From positions 22,167,385 through 22,231,384 of the forward strand of contig CM070594.1 of the NCBI GenBank assembly GCA_036346395.1: DNA of 64,000 nucleotides, given 5' to 3'. Origin of the DNA: Hsuehochloa calcarea. Lineage: Eukaryota; Streptophyta; Magnoliopsida; Poales; Poaceae. Below the pieces are notes generated by a model that saw only the letters and a list, made by a program, of their open reading frames with translations, had not been told where the DNA came from and did not search any database. How positions within the stretch are numbered: position 1 is the stretch's first letter; every line of letters begins with the position of its first letter. The translations under genes and the position numbers were made by a program. Of this stretch, positions 22,582-34,964 are shown in pieces.

Positions 22582-24965
22582 ACACCAACCTTTCTCAAAG
22601 CAACCCATCAGCTGCAAAGAAATAATAACCCAAAAGAAATTCACCAATCACTATTGGACAAGGGTTGACCAAATGCCAATTCCGAGAAGAGAATCAGAAT
22701 ACACCGGCTATTCTAAGCCAAGATGCCACCAAGAATACAACATATGAACAGTTTACTTAAATAAGATTCAATATGCATCTATCCAAATATCAATAATGGG
22801 ATAACGAGGTGAAAGTAGCCAATACATCAGTGGCGAATAATCAAGAAACTAATCATGGAACGACATGACATGAAGTTTAAACATTTCTTAATACAGTCCA
22901 TCTCTCATCAAGGAATATCAAAGTTGAAACCATTAATAAAATTATCAGGTAATATTCTGTGTGCAACGTGTTGGTCTACTCCCTTCCCAAAATCATCAAC
23001 ATCAGGGTGGATCACCTAAATAACATTGAAAGCAAGGGTGAGTCGAAACTCAGCAAGTACCATATTAGAATAATCAATCAAATAGTGGACAAATCAATTC
23101 AATTGAATTATGAACAAATCTTGCATCACATGCATGATTGAATGGAATGAATACATGAATGGATGGAATGAAAGAATGCACTGAATGAATGGACTAATCA
23201 CAGCTTATACCGGTATAGCGAGTGTAACACCCGTCGGTGTTCACTTAAAGTTACCGTATGAAGAACGTTTCATACGGGTGTCCAACGTGGCCCACATTGG
23301 AATGGTGGATCACACGTACCCATTCTGGAATTGATGGGTTTTCAAATGCCCATACTGGAATTGATGGGTCTTTCAAATGCCCATACTGGAATTGATGGGT
23401 CTTTCAAAATTCCACTCCCGTGGACGGAAATTAAAGCATGTATGAATGGAATGAAGCAAGTAATATGAATGTCATCATCTTTTCTCAATTATCAATTTGA
23501 AACATATCAACATCATGAACAAGTGCAAGAACATACACGTATACATCACATTATCATGCATTCAATTGAAAACACCACAAGTTAATATGCAGTACTTGTC
23601 TGTACTGGAATATGAATGTTGAGTAACTTCATTGATTGAAAACATGAATCATAGAAACATTAGCATTAACACAAACACATCATTCATCAATGTAAAGGAT
23701 TCAATGTACTTGCCTCACGCTATGACGCCGCTAGCAAGCAATGAAGGTGTCCCCACACGCGATGCCTCACCGCCTACACAAGTGTTCCCGAAATAAGAAC
23801 AACGTGGAAATACATTACTACCGGTGTTCTACAATATCTCCTGACTACCCAATATACCACACAGACCCGAATTGAAAATAACCTACTCAGCCAGATTTCA
23901 GCCCATCTGATCAGTGGTACGAGAAAAAGCATATTTAATTATCTGGAATTCGAAATGACCCGAAACCAGTGCTCAAATTTTTCTAACGAACCAGGCTACA
24001 AAACTTTAGTTGGTGAGATCCTCTGATTCGGCCAAAACAGAGGACTAATCTACCCAAGAAGACACCGACAGAAACCTGTCCAGATTTCAGAACAGTCGTA
24101 AAGAAAAGTCTGTAACTTTCAGTCTATAAATCCTATGGAGATGACCTTTATCAATCTGGAATCATGGAGAAATTATCTTCAAAAACCTATTTGGGTGGAC
24201 TCCCTGAATCTATCTCTATCTAGAACAAAACCGAAGAGCAACCAACAGTCTCCAAAATTTCTGACAGACAGAGCAGTGTTCGGTTAAAAATTCATAACTC
24301 CTAAACCACTGGGTGGAATCTCGTGATCTCAGTGCCAAAAGAAATCTAACGAAACCAGGAACATATATCTAGAAGAGGTCAACACGAGATTTGGCCTCTA
24401 AAGGGTCGAAACCGGTCGCGCAAGGAGACGGATGTGTTCTGGAATCTCCAGGACAGAACCCGATTTAGATCTAATCCACCATTAATCAATAAAACCGAAT
24501 CAAACTACCACCAAAAACATTCATTACCCTTGAAGATCTGCAGGAGACGTGGATCCACCTCCCAAGAACCTCCTCCCTTCTCCTCCCTTCCTCTCCAAGA
24601 CCGTGCCACAAGATCGCCGGGCGAACGCACGGCGCGCCATTGGAAGGAGACGGCTTCGGGAAAGCTTGGGGTGACACTGGGATCTCCGCAGCAAGCAAGA
24701 CACCGCTAAAGAGCAAAAGAAGAAACACCGAGAGGAGGAGAATGGGGTGGCGGTCTAGGGGGAGAGGAGGGAGTGGGAGGCGGCTAGGTTGGGGCGCCTC
24801 CCTTCTCTGGCCGCCCTTGGGCCTGGCCTCTTGGGCCGCTGGGCCGTGGCCGCGCCCAAAGCTGTCGAAAAAAATGCGAAACCCCTTTCCTTCAGAAAAT
24901 TCTATTTATTTGCACTCTTTTCATGCCCGACTTATTTTAAAACTCCGACTCAAACCGGTATTACA
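22582..24965 (-). repeat. Gypsy-type LTR, minus strand (element with 320-bp interior, 3' LTR)
   Basis: Read on the minus strand it starts TGTAATACCGG at 24965, followed by the GC-rich leader with AACCTAGCCGCC seen at the start of all related LTRs. It ends at or near 22582, with the exact end uncertain. It contains the CCGTATGAA/TTCATACGG stem-loop (23254-23277) but lacks the second stem-loop of its relatives. A purine-rich AGAGGAGATGTTCT lies just before it on the minus strand and could be a polypurine tract. The 91- and 113-codon frames at 24434-24981 are GC-rich leader sequence, not genes. Confidence 0.75.
23319..23410 (-). repeat. Three tandem copies of a ~31-bp LTR segment
   Basis: CCCATACTGGAATTGATGGG recurs at 23349 and 23380, with a slightly diverged first unit at 23319. 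The related LTRs have one unit (for example 25950-25985), so this is a local expansion inside the LTR. Confidence 0.85.
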
Positions 24966-25289
24966 AGAACATCTCCTCTAAAGATACTCACTATCAATGC
25001 CTCAGACTATGATACCACAGAGACACTTCACTATTCCTACACCACTAACGGTGGTGTAACCTGTAAAGCCCAGAGCCACAACTACGACCTCAACCTCTCA
25101 ACATGGGTTATCCCCACACATAATAATTATATAATCAATTAATGAGCAATAATACTCAATTCATCAAGAATCAACAATACTATATAGCAAAACGTAAATG
25201 CAATGCTTAGCCCATTCCCATCCTACTGCATAGTGTGTCAAAAATAATATTCAAGAACCACGGACCTACAAAGACGCTCGATACCAATC
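24966..25289 (-). mobile_element. Very short internal region between two minus-strand LTRs
   Basis: On the minus strand a PBS-like TTGGTATCGAGCG (25276-25289) follows the LTR end. Next comes a leader resembling that of family A (TAGGTCCGTGG), then about 300 bp with no coding capacity, then a purine-rich tract and the next LTR. The interior is far too short for gag-pol. It could be an internal deletion derivative or a recombination product. Confidence 0.65.
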
Positions 25290-27401
25290 GAACACCTCGC
25301 TATTCGAAGCCAAGTTGTTACCTAAACGATCTAACATGTAATCATCAAGCGGAAGAATTCAAAACATAACTCATAAGAGGACATAAAGAAGTCAAACTTT
25401 CATGAAGTAATAGCAAGAATAAAGATTTTATCCAAACGATTAAAACAATGGAGTGATCAAGGACCACAAACAAGATTTAAACAACCATGGCATCGGAGAA
25501 TTATCAACTACATCAACATTATTTATTACACCAACATTCTACGAATGAAAGATATAATCAAATATTATTAACAAAATCAAGGAAGGTGAAAAGAGTGAAT
25601 AGTGGGTGTGACTATCGCCACCAACAATCAACATCAATGATCACCTAAAATAAACAACAAAGCAAGAATGAGTCAAACTCAGTAAGTACTACACATGATA
25701 AATCAAGCATAAAGTGGACAAGCCAACTACAACCAAATATGAACAATTCTCGTAACACATACATGAATGAATGGAATGGAAGAATGCATTGAAGGAATGG
25801 ACTTCTCAACAAACTTATACCGTAAAGCGAGTGATACACCTGCCGGTAGTTCACTTAAGCCCGACTTAACCAAGTCCGGGGACCCAAATACCGTATGAAG
25901 AACGTTTACACGGTGTCCAAACCGCCACATTGGAATGGTGGGTCTTACGTGCCCATACCGGAATTGATGGGTCTTAGCAAATTCCACTTCCGTGAACGAA
26001 AATTGAACAAAGATATGAATGGAATGGAACAATTAATATGAATGTCGTTATCTTTACTCACAAGATTTATCAATTTGAAACGAAATAAACATCATGGACG
26101 AATATCAAGGACATTCACAAATGTAACACATCATCATACATACAATTGAAATTAATACATTTTAACATATGGTACTTGCCTTAACCACGAGAGAACGAGG
26201 GATGTGCGTAAGGTGCCGCCTTGCATCACCCACCACCTAAATAATAATTATAACACACGCTAAGACACAAAGAGAAGACTAAAACAAACTATATAACAAC
26301 AACCATGAACCCGCAAAACATCTAACTCGATCCCGTCCCCAAATTCCTAAACGCCGATCCGTCTCCTCTGGATAGTCAACTTCAAAAATCTATATCTATT
26401 GGTACAGGAGTCCAAATAACGTGTTCTTAGACTTTATGGAAATATAATTAAATTCTCCAACTAAGTCTAGTTGGTGAGCCCATCGAATCGCCAAATAATA
26501 CCCCTACCAGCCGCTTAATAAAACATCAATTTCACATCTGCTCTTTGGACAGAGCACTAAAACCACCCTAATGTTTGCTACGCAACTCGGAATGGGGTGA
26601 TCTTGGACTCTCTGCAATCACAACAAAACCAGCTACAATAGTCTAGTTGGACAAGTCTCCCGATTCTTATATTCAGTAAAGTTTCGCCTCGTAACTGACA
26701 AATAATAAACAATGCTGTAAAATTCCATAACTTTTGATTTACAACTCTAAGAATTGTGTGCTTTATCAACTTGTAAATCTTACTGAATCCTCTACAATAT
26801 TCATTTTGGGTGGCTTTTCTAATTCGCCTCTAAATAATTCATAATGGCTTAAAAGACAATCGCCAATTCTCGCCACTGTGGTCACGCGCAGAAAACTACC
26901 ATAACTCCTAAACTGTAATTCCAAATCAGGTGATCTCGGTGCCTAAAGAAAACTAAAACCGAGAGCTACAACTTTCTAAGAGGCCGTCGATCAGAAAACA
27001 TACGAATCTTACCAAAACTGACAAGCAACAGCGGTGAACAACACCGATTTGCTACCTCGCCTTCACCGCAGACTCTAACGAACTGGTGGTCTCTCGCTTT
27101 CCTCCAATGGACCGCAGCAAGGATCTTCGCCGGGAGGGAGGTGGTGCTGCTGAGGAGGTGGTGGCGAGGGAGAAGCAATGGGGAGAGGGGGTTACGGCTA
27201 TTGGGGGCAAGAGAGAGAGAGGGGCGGCTAGGGTTTGGGGCGCCTCTTGGCCGGCCTCTTCTGGGCCTCCCGGCGCACGCCTGCGCCCAAAGTTGGCGAA
27301 AATATACGAAACCCCTTTTTCCAGGAATTTTTCCTTTTTATTGTTCTTTCTTCTCCCGACTAGTCTGTCTATTCACCCGATTAAATTCTCGAGGTATTAC
27401 A
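25290..27401 (-). repeat. Gypsy-type LTR, minus strand (5' LTR of the same element)
   Basis: This is a 2.1-kb LTR on the minus strand, from TGTAATACCTCGAG at 27401 to a GAGGTGTTCG end at about 25290, followed by a PBS. The GC-rich leader with AACCCTAGCCGCC lies at 27225-27245 and gives rise to spurious open frames (27086-27430). The paired stem-loop region lies at 25860-25914. It is divergent from the neighbouring LTR at 22582-24965, so the pair is old or of mixed origin. Confidence 0.75.
25860..25880 (-). other. Stem-loop in minus-strand LTR (covarying version)
   Basis: CCCGACTT pairs with AAGTC-GGG across an AACC loop, with one bulged base. The equivalent stem in the family A LTRs has a different sequence (CCCGCTCTT with AAGAGCGGG, 48961-48982) but the same tetraloop position. 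Pairing is thus kept while the sequence changed. Confidence 0.5.
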
Positions 27402-28734
27402 CAACAATCACCGTGAGAATAGAAGCGTAAGGTGAGGGCAAAACCGCATGCACAAGGAAAAGGAGAAAGAGGACAACCAAGAACTCCTCCTTCTAAGCCT
27501 TCCTCCTCACTAGACCCACTTGTCCAGCTTCACAACCGAGAGCAACCACACCCGAGCAAGTAAGCCAACACAAACCTCCACATGTCCACCCCATCCCCAT
27601 TTCCTTCCTCAATCAAGGCCATCCAAAGACAAAGCAACGAGCCAATGCTCGCTTGGCCAAGAACGAGAACAATCCGAACCTCACAAGACCATTACAACAT
27701 CCAAAACCAACCACAGAGAGTTAGTGGAGGAGGAGAGGAGCTCAAAGGAGATGGAGAAGACCGATGGAGCGGGACAACAATAGTGATGACCTAGAGTCGC
27801 CAACGACTACCGGGATCACACCAAGTCGACAAGGACAAGGAGGGACGTAAGGGTCGACGGAACATGTGGAGAGCTCCATCACCACCACGCCCATTACCAC
27901 CGCTCTTCCCAACCCGGCCAAGCTAAGCAAGGTAGCTCACCATTCGCTCCCCACTTTTATTATTGTCCAATAGGAACAACACCTTGTGAGGTAAATCAGG
28001 CACAGAGAGCACATGCGACAATAGCCATAGCATCAACCGAGTTCGTCATAAAGCAAGGGAGGAACGGGGTAGAGAGAGAGAGAGGGAGTAGAATAGAGGT
28101 ATACCTCGGTGAGACCAAGGCAACGGCGGCTTACCACCTCGACATAGCTACTGCAGACCTAATGGCCCTCACACTCCCTGTGTGTGGAGGCCTCGAGTTC
28201 TGTCGTAGCTAGCCAAGGTAGCCCACCTTGGTCTCCTTCACCATGCGTGAGAAAAAATCAACAAAAATCATAAAATGAATCAAGTCCAAGCCTTAAAACC
28301 AAAATAACAAAAGGGGAAAGGGGAATCTAATCGAGTGAGGAGGAAGCCGAATCTCGGCCATAGCCCACAGATCCGGCGGTCTAGTGGCCGGAGCCGGGCC
28401 GAAGACGCAGGGGAGGCGAGCAGGCCAGGTGGGCCAAGCATCATGGCACAGGTAGTCGGGCGGTAGGGTGCGGGCACACCAGCAACCAGGCGTAGGGCAG
28501 CAGGGAGGGGTCGGAGTTGGCGCCAGAGAGCAACTAGATAGAGAGAGAGTTCCTCAGGAGCAATCCATTCGGCCAGAGCAACACACTAGAGAAGAAGAAA
28601 TGAGGAAAAGAGGAAGCAGAGAGTGGTTGACCAGAGGCCTTTAGCCGAAATGAATGAGAGAGAGATTAAGTAAAGGGAAAGGGATGAGGTAAGGGGTAAG
28701 GGGTAGAGAGAGAGATGAGTTCTAGTGAGGAGTA
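27402..28734. other. Unassigned purine-rich and GC-rich DNA
   Basis: There is no recognisable gene. The stretch has several GA runs (28070-28090, 28538-28550, 28655-28715) and open frames of up to 87 codons on both strands without domains. Two short inverted repeats lie at 28167-28190 and 28213-28231. It sits between a gypsy-type LTR and an Angela-like LTR and could be the remains of another element or host intergenic DNA. Confidence 0.5.
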
Positions 28735-30290
28735 TGTTGGTGATATGCCCTAGAGGCAATCATAGAGATGATTGTATCACGTCTATGTTTATGAATTATT
28801 GGATAAATGTTATTCTATTCCTTGAATGAATCATCATTGATAAAGACTAACAAATATGTGACATGTTGGTGAAGCTCTTTAACTTATATGATGTCGTTCT
28901 AAATGTATCCCTCATAATGCCACCGGTCGAACACTAGTGACTATATCGACAATCACTATATTGATTGATGACCATGTTTCACCACCATGGATATAGGGAT
29001 ATCAAATCAATAATGTGAACACATGTTAGAGAATATGGTGTTAGATTGACCCACCATGAGACACTACTAAGATTGTTATGATTGAATGTGTTATCGCTTG
29101 GTCTCAAGCAATGATGATGTATAATCCTTAGACCGATATCGTGATGGTTTCCTACATGTGTAAGGGTACACTTTGGGGTTACCAAATACTACTTCAGAAT
29201 CGGGTAGTTATAAATATAGTTTTCGTGTATGCTATGAAACATGCGAGGAATGTGATTAGTCTGATTTGAGATTTACCCTTCTAACATAACAGAGAGTTAT
29301 CTCCGGGCCCTCGATATGGTCGGATAAAGAAAGTGTATGATCATACCACTAGTGGTGGAAGAGTTCAACCACGTGAAGTTATCCAACACTTGATGGAGAA
29401 AGTATTGAATAAACCCATAGATGCCATAATATCTTACATGAAGTTCAAACCGGATATCGTGAGGCAAAAGGAGAATACACAAGAAGGTCGTTGAGTTCGA
29501 TCGATGCACTAGTCGTATGGAGATACGAGATAGTGATAGACTGGTCGAACATAATAACTATGGTCGAAAACCGGTCGTAATGAGTTACGAACTGGTTGAG
29601 ACTAAATATGATATGGTTGTATAGAGGTACGAACTGATCGTTAGTGACAAGGACTCGTTGTAGATCATATTGCATTAAGATTCGTCCGATATTATTTGTG
29701 TGTATTTGGGGATCGTTATGTCCTACTAGGAAGCGCTAACGACTCGTGATCGGAAAATGTTTTCGAGTCACAACCGACCACGCATGAACCTAATGGGTCA
29801 CACACTTAATGGGTTGGAATAAAAGTGTTCGGATAGGATCCGTCACATGAGCTCTATATAAGGAGATGCATGAGGCTATTGGGAAGAACACGAGATAGAC
29901 GTGATGTGAGTTGTTCCAATCAAACTCTAGCCATCATTTTCTCGAGAGTCCTACCGCGCGAATTGTCGCTAGCACACTAGCGCATGGTGTTCCTTCTATA
30001 CGTGTGGATACCGTAGATGCGCATCGTAGTTGCTGTTTTGCTTGAGCACCATCCACGACCTTGACGAAGAACTCGATTGATTGCTGGAGGAGACGATCGC
30101 TACCAAGAACGATCGACTACGTTGAACAATCGACTTTGACTGGCTCATCGACACGCTCTACGATGGATCAGACTGTTGTAACTCTTCTTCCACTACATCG
30201 CGATCTGGTTGTAACGATATATAATCTCTTGCTTGTTTAGTTTCTTGGTTTATATGGTAGAATTTTTGAATTATCGTTAGCCTAGTTCAC
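28735..30290 (+). repeat. Angela/BARE-like copia LTR, 3' end unresolved
   Basis: It opens TGTTGGTGATATGCCCTAG followed by AGGCAATCATAGA, which resembles the LTR start of the Angela/BARE/RIRE1 copia group of grasses. A TATA element (TATATAAGG) lies at 29855-29863. About 370 bp downstream is an AT-rich stretch with TATATAATC that may hold the polyadenylation region. I cannot find the closing CA end or a PBS with confidence, nor an internal region, so this may be a solo or truncated LTR. Short open frames (65-80 codons) are not conserved coding. Confidence 0.65.
29855..29863 (+). promoter_or_regulatory. TATA element in the Angela-like LTR
   Basis: TATATAAGG lies in GAGCTCTATATAAGGAG, about 1.1 kb into the LTR, a usual position for the U3/R boundary of this LTR group. 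Confidence 0.6.
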
Positions 30291-32780
30291 TCGTATCGCT
30301 ACAAGTAGTAGTGGAGTTTGTAGTAGTACTAAGCACTAGTAGTCGCTACTGTGTAGATGTTTGACCAAGCAAGTGCTGCCGTGAAGGATTAGATGAACTA
30401 AGAAACTAGTTTAAAACGAACAAACCAGTGACTGAATAGGTGAAGCAATTAACTAGTGTGTGATTAATTAGGTGAGTGATTAATTAATATAGGCTAGTTA
30501 GTATAGGCCTATAGGGTAATTAGTGGAGTGAGTAGGCAGTACGTGTGTGCACTCTTGTGCATAGTGTGGGTGCAGTATAATAAATAGTGTGTGTAGTGTA
30601 GTGCAGTAAATGAATAGGGTGGAGTTAACTAGTGTGCGTGATTAGTGTGTAAGTAATTAGGGGATAGACATATGGTGTTTAGTGGCCTCTGGTAGGTTCG
30701 TTATGGCAGTGCGGTGTAGCGCGTGCGCTGCGTACCTGTGGGTATGGGGCGAATCGCAGGAAATACAACTTTGTAAGTCACGTAAAGGAAGATAGCAGTA
30801 GATCGATCGATAGGAAATAAAAGTGGAAAAGGAAAATTAATTTAAAACTTTAGAATTAAATTATTGACTAACAGAATCAATAAAACTCGGTAATAGACCT
30901 TTCGACCCAATAATGATCGATAGGAGGGATTAAGCGCGTAAAAGTATATTCGTGTACTGTCGTCTAGATCACTGAGGTGCGTCTTTAAATACCCTGATAA
31001 CTTGGTTCATCACAGTTAAATTATAGAAAACAATGAATAATTATTCTTGGTGACCACAATAAATTAAGTGCCATCAGTGGACTAAAATATTGAGTGTACT
31101 GGTTTAATTGGTATATTGCCGTTTAGATCAATCCATTGCGCAATTAAATATCCAGTTAATTTTGTTGGTCGCATAAAGAAAAAAAAGTAGAAATCCATTA
31201 ATAACTATTCTTGTTTATCAAAATGAATTAATTGCCGTTAGAATATTTAAAAACAGTACACGATGATTTAAAATAGTGAGCGGCAATTAAAAATTGTACG
31301 CAAAGATTAAAAATTGGCACCGCATCGAAAGAAATGCAGGATATCTAATTTAAAAAAAAGCTTAGAGTAGCTATGGTACAATGACACAATTCCTTTGTTA
31401 GATCCCTGTCTGACTAGAGACTACCTCGGGTTGAACTTGGGGTATTCAGACCTAGGAGATGCCACATGGGACAAGGGCGAGCATTTTGTACTATTTTAAA
31501 TATGTGCTAGTTGTATTGGGTATTTGTATAATTAGAGCCTACAGAAGAACTTCTGTAAAAGTTCCGAAGGATTGTTGTAAATTAGGAAATTGTATATTTA
31601 AAGATTTTAGCCTTACGTGGCAAAAGTGCTGTCTCTAGCTATTGTTCTGTTGCATACTTTGATGGGCTTATTATTCGTTGGAACGGTGTTCTACCGACTA
31701 AATGAATAATAATCTGTTGCTTAAGTGTATTACCCCTAAGTAATGGAACGGGGTGCCTCATACATGGCCGAAGAACTATGGCTTTTATAGCCGGCACACA
31801 TACACATACAAAAGGATGTACTCGACTAGTAGTTCTAATGCAAAATTAAATTAAACATGTATATTTTCTTTTACATCTTGGAAACCAAATAATTATTCTG
31901 CCCAAACTAACGTACATGGTAAACAAAGACTTTGGATTGATTTTTAAAGGACCCACTAAAACCAATCAGTTTGTTGGCTTTCACTGCTGCAGGTGGGCCC
32001 TACCCGATTGCTAGTAGAGAAAGAAAGCGGTGTGGAGAACATAAAATATTGTAGATACATGCAGCAAGAAACTGGCCCTAACTACAATTCCTGATTATCT
32101 TGATTTCCTGTGATTCACCCCCACAGAACTTGACTTCCTTCTATCTCCTTGCTTATCCCTTGATTTATCTCCTAGATAGGTACCAAATAAAACTTGTCTT
32201 CAGACGCTAATTTATCTAGTACGTGATCTGCACAAAATAAGCAACAGTGGTTTTTTCCTTCCAAGCACTAGCAGGTCACACGTACTCGTTATTTCACGAG
32301 TTGCATCAACCGGCTGGTTTCATGCATGCAGTACTCCTTTCTTGAATGCGTACGTGTATGTGCACATGTGTTAGTATACACACACAACCCTTGCACCAGC
32401 CCTGCATACTGATTTCCACGCCCGCCATTTCCTCATGTGCAGCCTGGTCGGACCCTTCCTCGTGCGCACCAGCATGCTCGCACGCACGCACGCACCACAG
32501 GCCCAGCACCACCTTGTTTCTCCAGCTGTGCGTGTGCACTTTGTTCATATCCAGTTGCACACAAGAATTAATTTCATAATTAAACAGAAATAGTAGGGTT
32601 GGGAGTTAGTCGAGATATTGAAATAAGGTGCTGCGTCACCGCTTTGGACCTAATAAGACTTTGTAAGCGCATGCAGGTCAAAGCCAAGGATATGAACGCC
32701 ATCCACATGGCAAGACAACCCTTGGTCGACCTCCTCATGTTCTCCCCATATATTACATGCACCGCCACAGCTTAGGGTTT
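30291..32780. other. Unassigned low-complexity DNA without a gene
   Basis: AT-rich sequence contains short repeats of TAG, GTG and TTAATTA (30291-30680), a run of A/G-rich DNA near 31170 and 31355, and a CA/TG-rich, CACGCACGCACG-containing stretch at 32340-32560. The largest open frames (84 codons minus, 77 plus, at 32306-32579) overlap each other in that simple sequence and look spurious. I see no transposon hallmark. This is the only part of the window that could be low-copy host DNA. Confidence 0.5.
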
Positions 32781-34314
32781 GGTTTTTCTTAGATTATTCT
32801 GCTTTGCGCTTTCCATTGGTTTGAGAAACTCCACTTTGTGAACTTCATCCAAATTCGCAATATATTTCAGATTGCATCTATCTTGTTCTTGTGAGTTGCT
32901 TCGATTTCTTGCAGGAACCATAACTCGTGGTGAGGTCGATCGCGCGCAGCGTGGTTGATAACGATAGTCGTAAGGGTGTAGCTAATTGCGAGGTGAAGAT
33001 CCGCGTCGGAAGCCTCAAAGCCGCCAACGCCTCACGATTTAAACAAATCGAACCTATCGGAAGATCGCCGCGGTACTCATCATTTGATATCGAGCGAAGG
33101 TTGGCCGTTAGGTAATCTCGCTTATCCTCTTTTTGTTAGTTGTGTTCCATCACCTAGAGTCCAAAATTACCCTACAAAAAGTTTTAGATCTTAGTTCTTC
33201 CATTTCCAAACCACTTTGTGCCTATTGCAATTGTGTTTTCGCCAAGCTTTCGCGTTGTTGAGTTTGAGTCCATTGTCGGTGTCTTTGTTGCTGGTCTAGT
33301 CATCGTAATCTAGTTTCTAGCATCGAGTCTTCGCTGTTTTGGTCTTTGTATATCTCGGTCTGCCCTTATTTAGATCCTTTGATTTGTCTGGTATAGCCGA
33401 GATCATGAGACCCCCTCCCCATACGACCACCTCCTTGTGTTCAACCACCTGGTCGGATACGACCACCTCCTTGGGTTCGACCACCCAAATAATTCGACCA
33501 CCCACTCCTGATTCGACCACCTACTGAGTTCAACCACCTCCTCGAGTTCGACCACCTACTCGGATTCGACCACCTCCTCGAGTTCGATCACCTAGTCGGC
33601 TCGACCACCGCCTCAGATTCGACTACCTATCCTTTCGATCACCTAGCCAAAATTCAGAGAGAGAGAGTATCTTTTTATTACCTTTATACCCCTGCTCTCC
33701 GAAAAAAGTTTATGACCTATATATATCCCCAGACACAGAATAGGGTTTCGAAGAGTTGTGAGTCAAGGTCTCGCAGAAAAAAGAGAAACCCTAGGTTGGG
33801 TTTCTATAGTAAAAAAGAAAAAAGAGACTCATAGTTGGCTCACGATCACCTCGCTTGGTCTACGACCACGCTCAAGTAGCCCACGACAACCCACAGCTTG
33901 GTCCACGACCACCCACAGAGAAATCATTGCTTTGTGAATTTTGTTCCATTGTGCTTGTATCTACCCTATTATTCAAATTGCTTGAGCTAGTTCTAGGAAC
34001 GCGCTTGGGCCAAAGAATCGTGATTTAGCAATCGTGGACTTTGATTCAGCTTTGCTAACTGATTTCATTATTGCTATTCCTTGCTACTAAACATTGCCTA
34101 TCCGAGCTCCACCTACTTTCGCCCTCGATTTGATCCTCGCATTCGCCTCCACTGTGGTCATACATCCCACCTTCTCCGATCGTACCACCGCCCGCGATTT
34201 GGTAAGAAACTCATAAGAGCTTGTTAAGACGCTTGAGAGTGTGTGATTCCACCTTCCACCACCCGTAGTTGATAGGGATAATATCTTTGTGTTGTCTTTT
34301 GTCTCCTACTAACC
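32781..34314 (+). other. 5' non-coding region of the old Ty3/gypsy element
   Basis: This is upstream of the gag start codon at 34315. The stretch 32929-33115 (AACTCGTGG, then GGTCGATCGCG and GTGAAGATCCGCGTC) looks like the 3' part of a gypsy LTR, but its borders and PBS could not be fixed. It contains the GACCACC minisatellite (33418-33645), further degenerate units at 33840-33920, and a perfect 7-bp stem GAAACCC/GGGTTTC near 33784-33803. Confidence 0.45.
33418..33645 (+). repeat. Degenerate minisatellite, ~18-20-bp unit with core GACCACCT
   Basis: About a dozen units of the form TTCGACCACCTCCTCGAG run head to tail, with CTACT, CTAGT or CTGGT variants in the spacer. The array lies in the untranslated leader of the gypsy element. 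Short open frames over it (33317-33527, both strands) are a by-product of the repeat. Confidence 0.85.
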
Positions 34315-34739
34315 ATGGCAGGTGAGGAATTGGAGGCGCAAGAGTGTGTTTTGAGGGAAGAGCTCACTAGGGTGTTGGATGAGCACCGCCATGCTATTAA
34401 TGACGACATTGATAGGAAGTTTGCGGAAACAAGTGCTACACTACAATAACTCAATGAAAGTATTGCAATGCTCAATACACGCATTGATGGTTTAGCCAAT
34501 CCACCACGTAACAATGGGCGGTGGATCCTCAAGCATCCCATAACCATGAGATTGACAATGATAATGAGATGCGAAACCACGATGTCTTTGATGCACAACA
34601 ACGGAATCGGTTGAACTTCAACCGTCAAGGTATGAGAGGTAATAACTTTCAACAACATAATGCACGTGTTAATGATGATCCATATGCTAAAGTCAAGTTC
34701 ACCGTAAAATCTTTTGTGGGTGCTTATGATGCCAAATAT
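34315..34739 (+). pseudogene. gag: Ty3/gypsy gag, N-terminal fragment
   Basis: An ATG at 34315 follows a leader and opens an acidic N-terminal segment that stops after 44 codons (TAA at 34447-34449, plausibly from CAA). Reading resumes in another frame from about 34521. It contains a stretch ending DDPYAKVKFTVKSFVGAYDA, typical of the start of the plant gypsy capsid domain. The gene is cut at 34739 by the family A LTR. The rest of gag, protease and most of RT are not found on the other side of the insertion, where pol resumes at 49527. Confidence 0.75.
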
Positions 34740-34957
34740 TGTAATACCTCATAAATCCAAATTAGTTCAGATAGTTTGGAATTTATTCAAAACGAGATTC
34801 AAATTTCTCCTAATCGCATTCGGTAAAAGAGGGAAGTCGGAGGGAGAGAAAGAAGTAGTTTTTTTCAGAATTTTCCAGTCCGCAGGGGGGTTATCGGAGT
34901 TTTCCACTAACTTGGGCCAAGGGAGGGGGGCTGGCCGGCCCACTAGGAGGCCGGCCA

Positions 34958-34964
34958 TATAAGA
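34958..34964 (+). promoter_or_regulatory. Putative TATA box in family A LTR
   Basis: TATAAGA lies after GGCCGGCCA, about 220 bp into the LTR. It is conserved as TATAAGGG at 41267 and TATAAGAG at 47562. Confidence 0.6.

Noticed and set aside
33418..33645. CRISPR-like array
   Set aside because: Units are degenerate and contiguous, without unique spacers of constant length, and the context is a plant retroelement leader.
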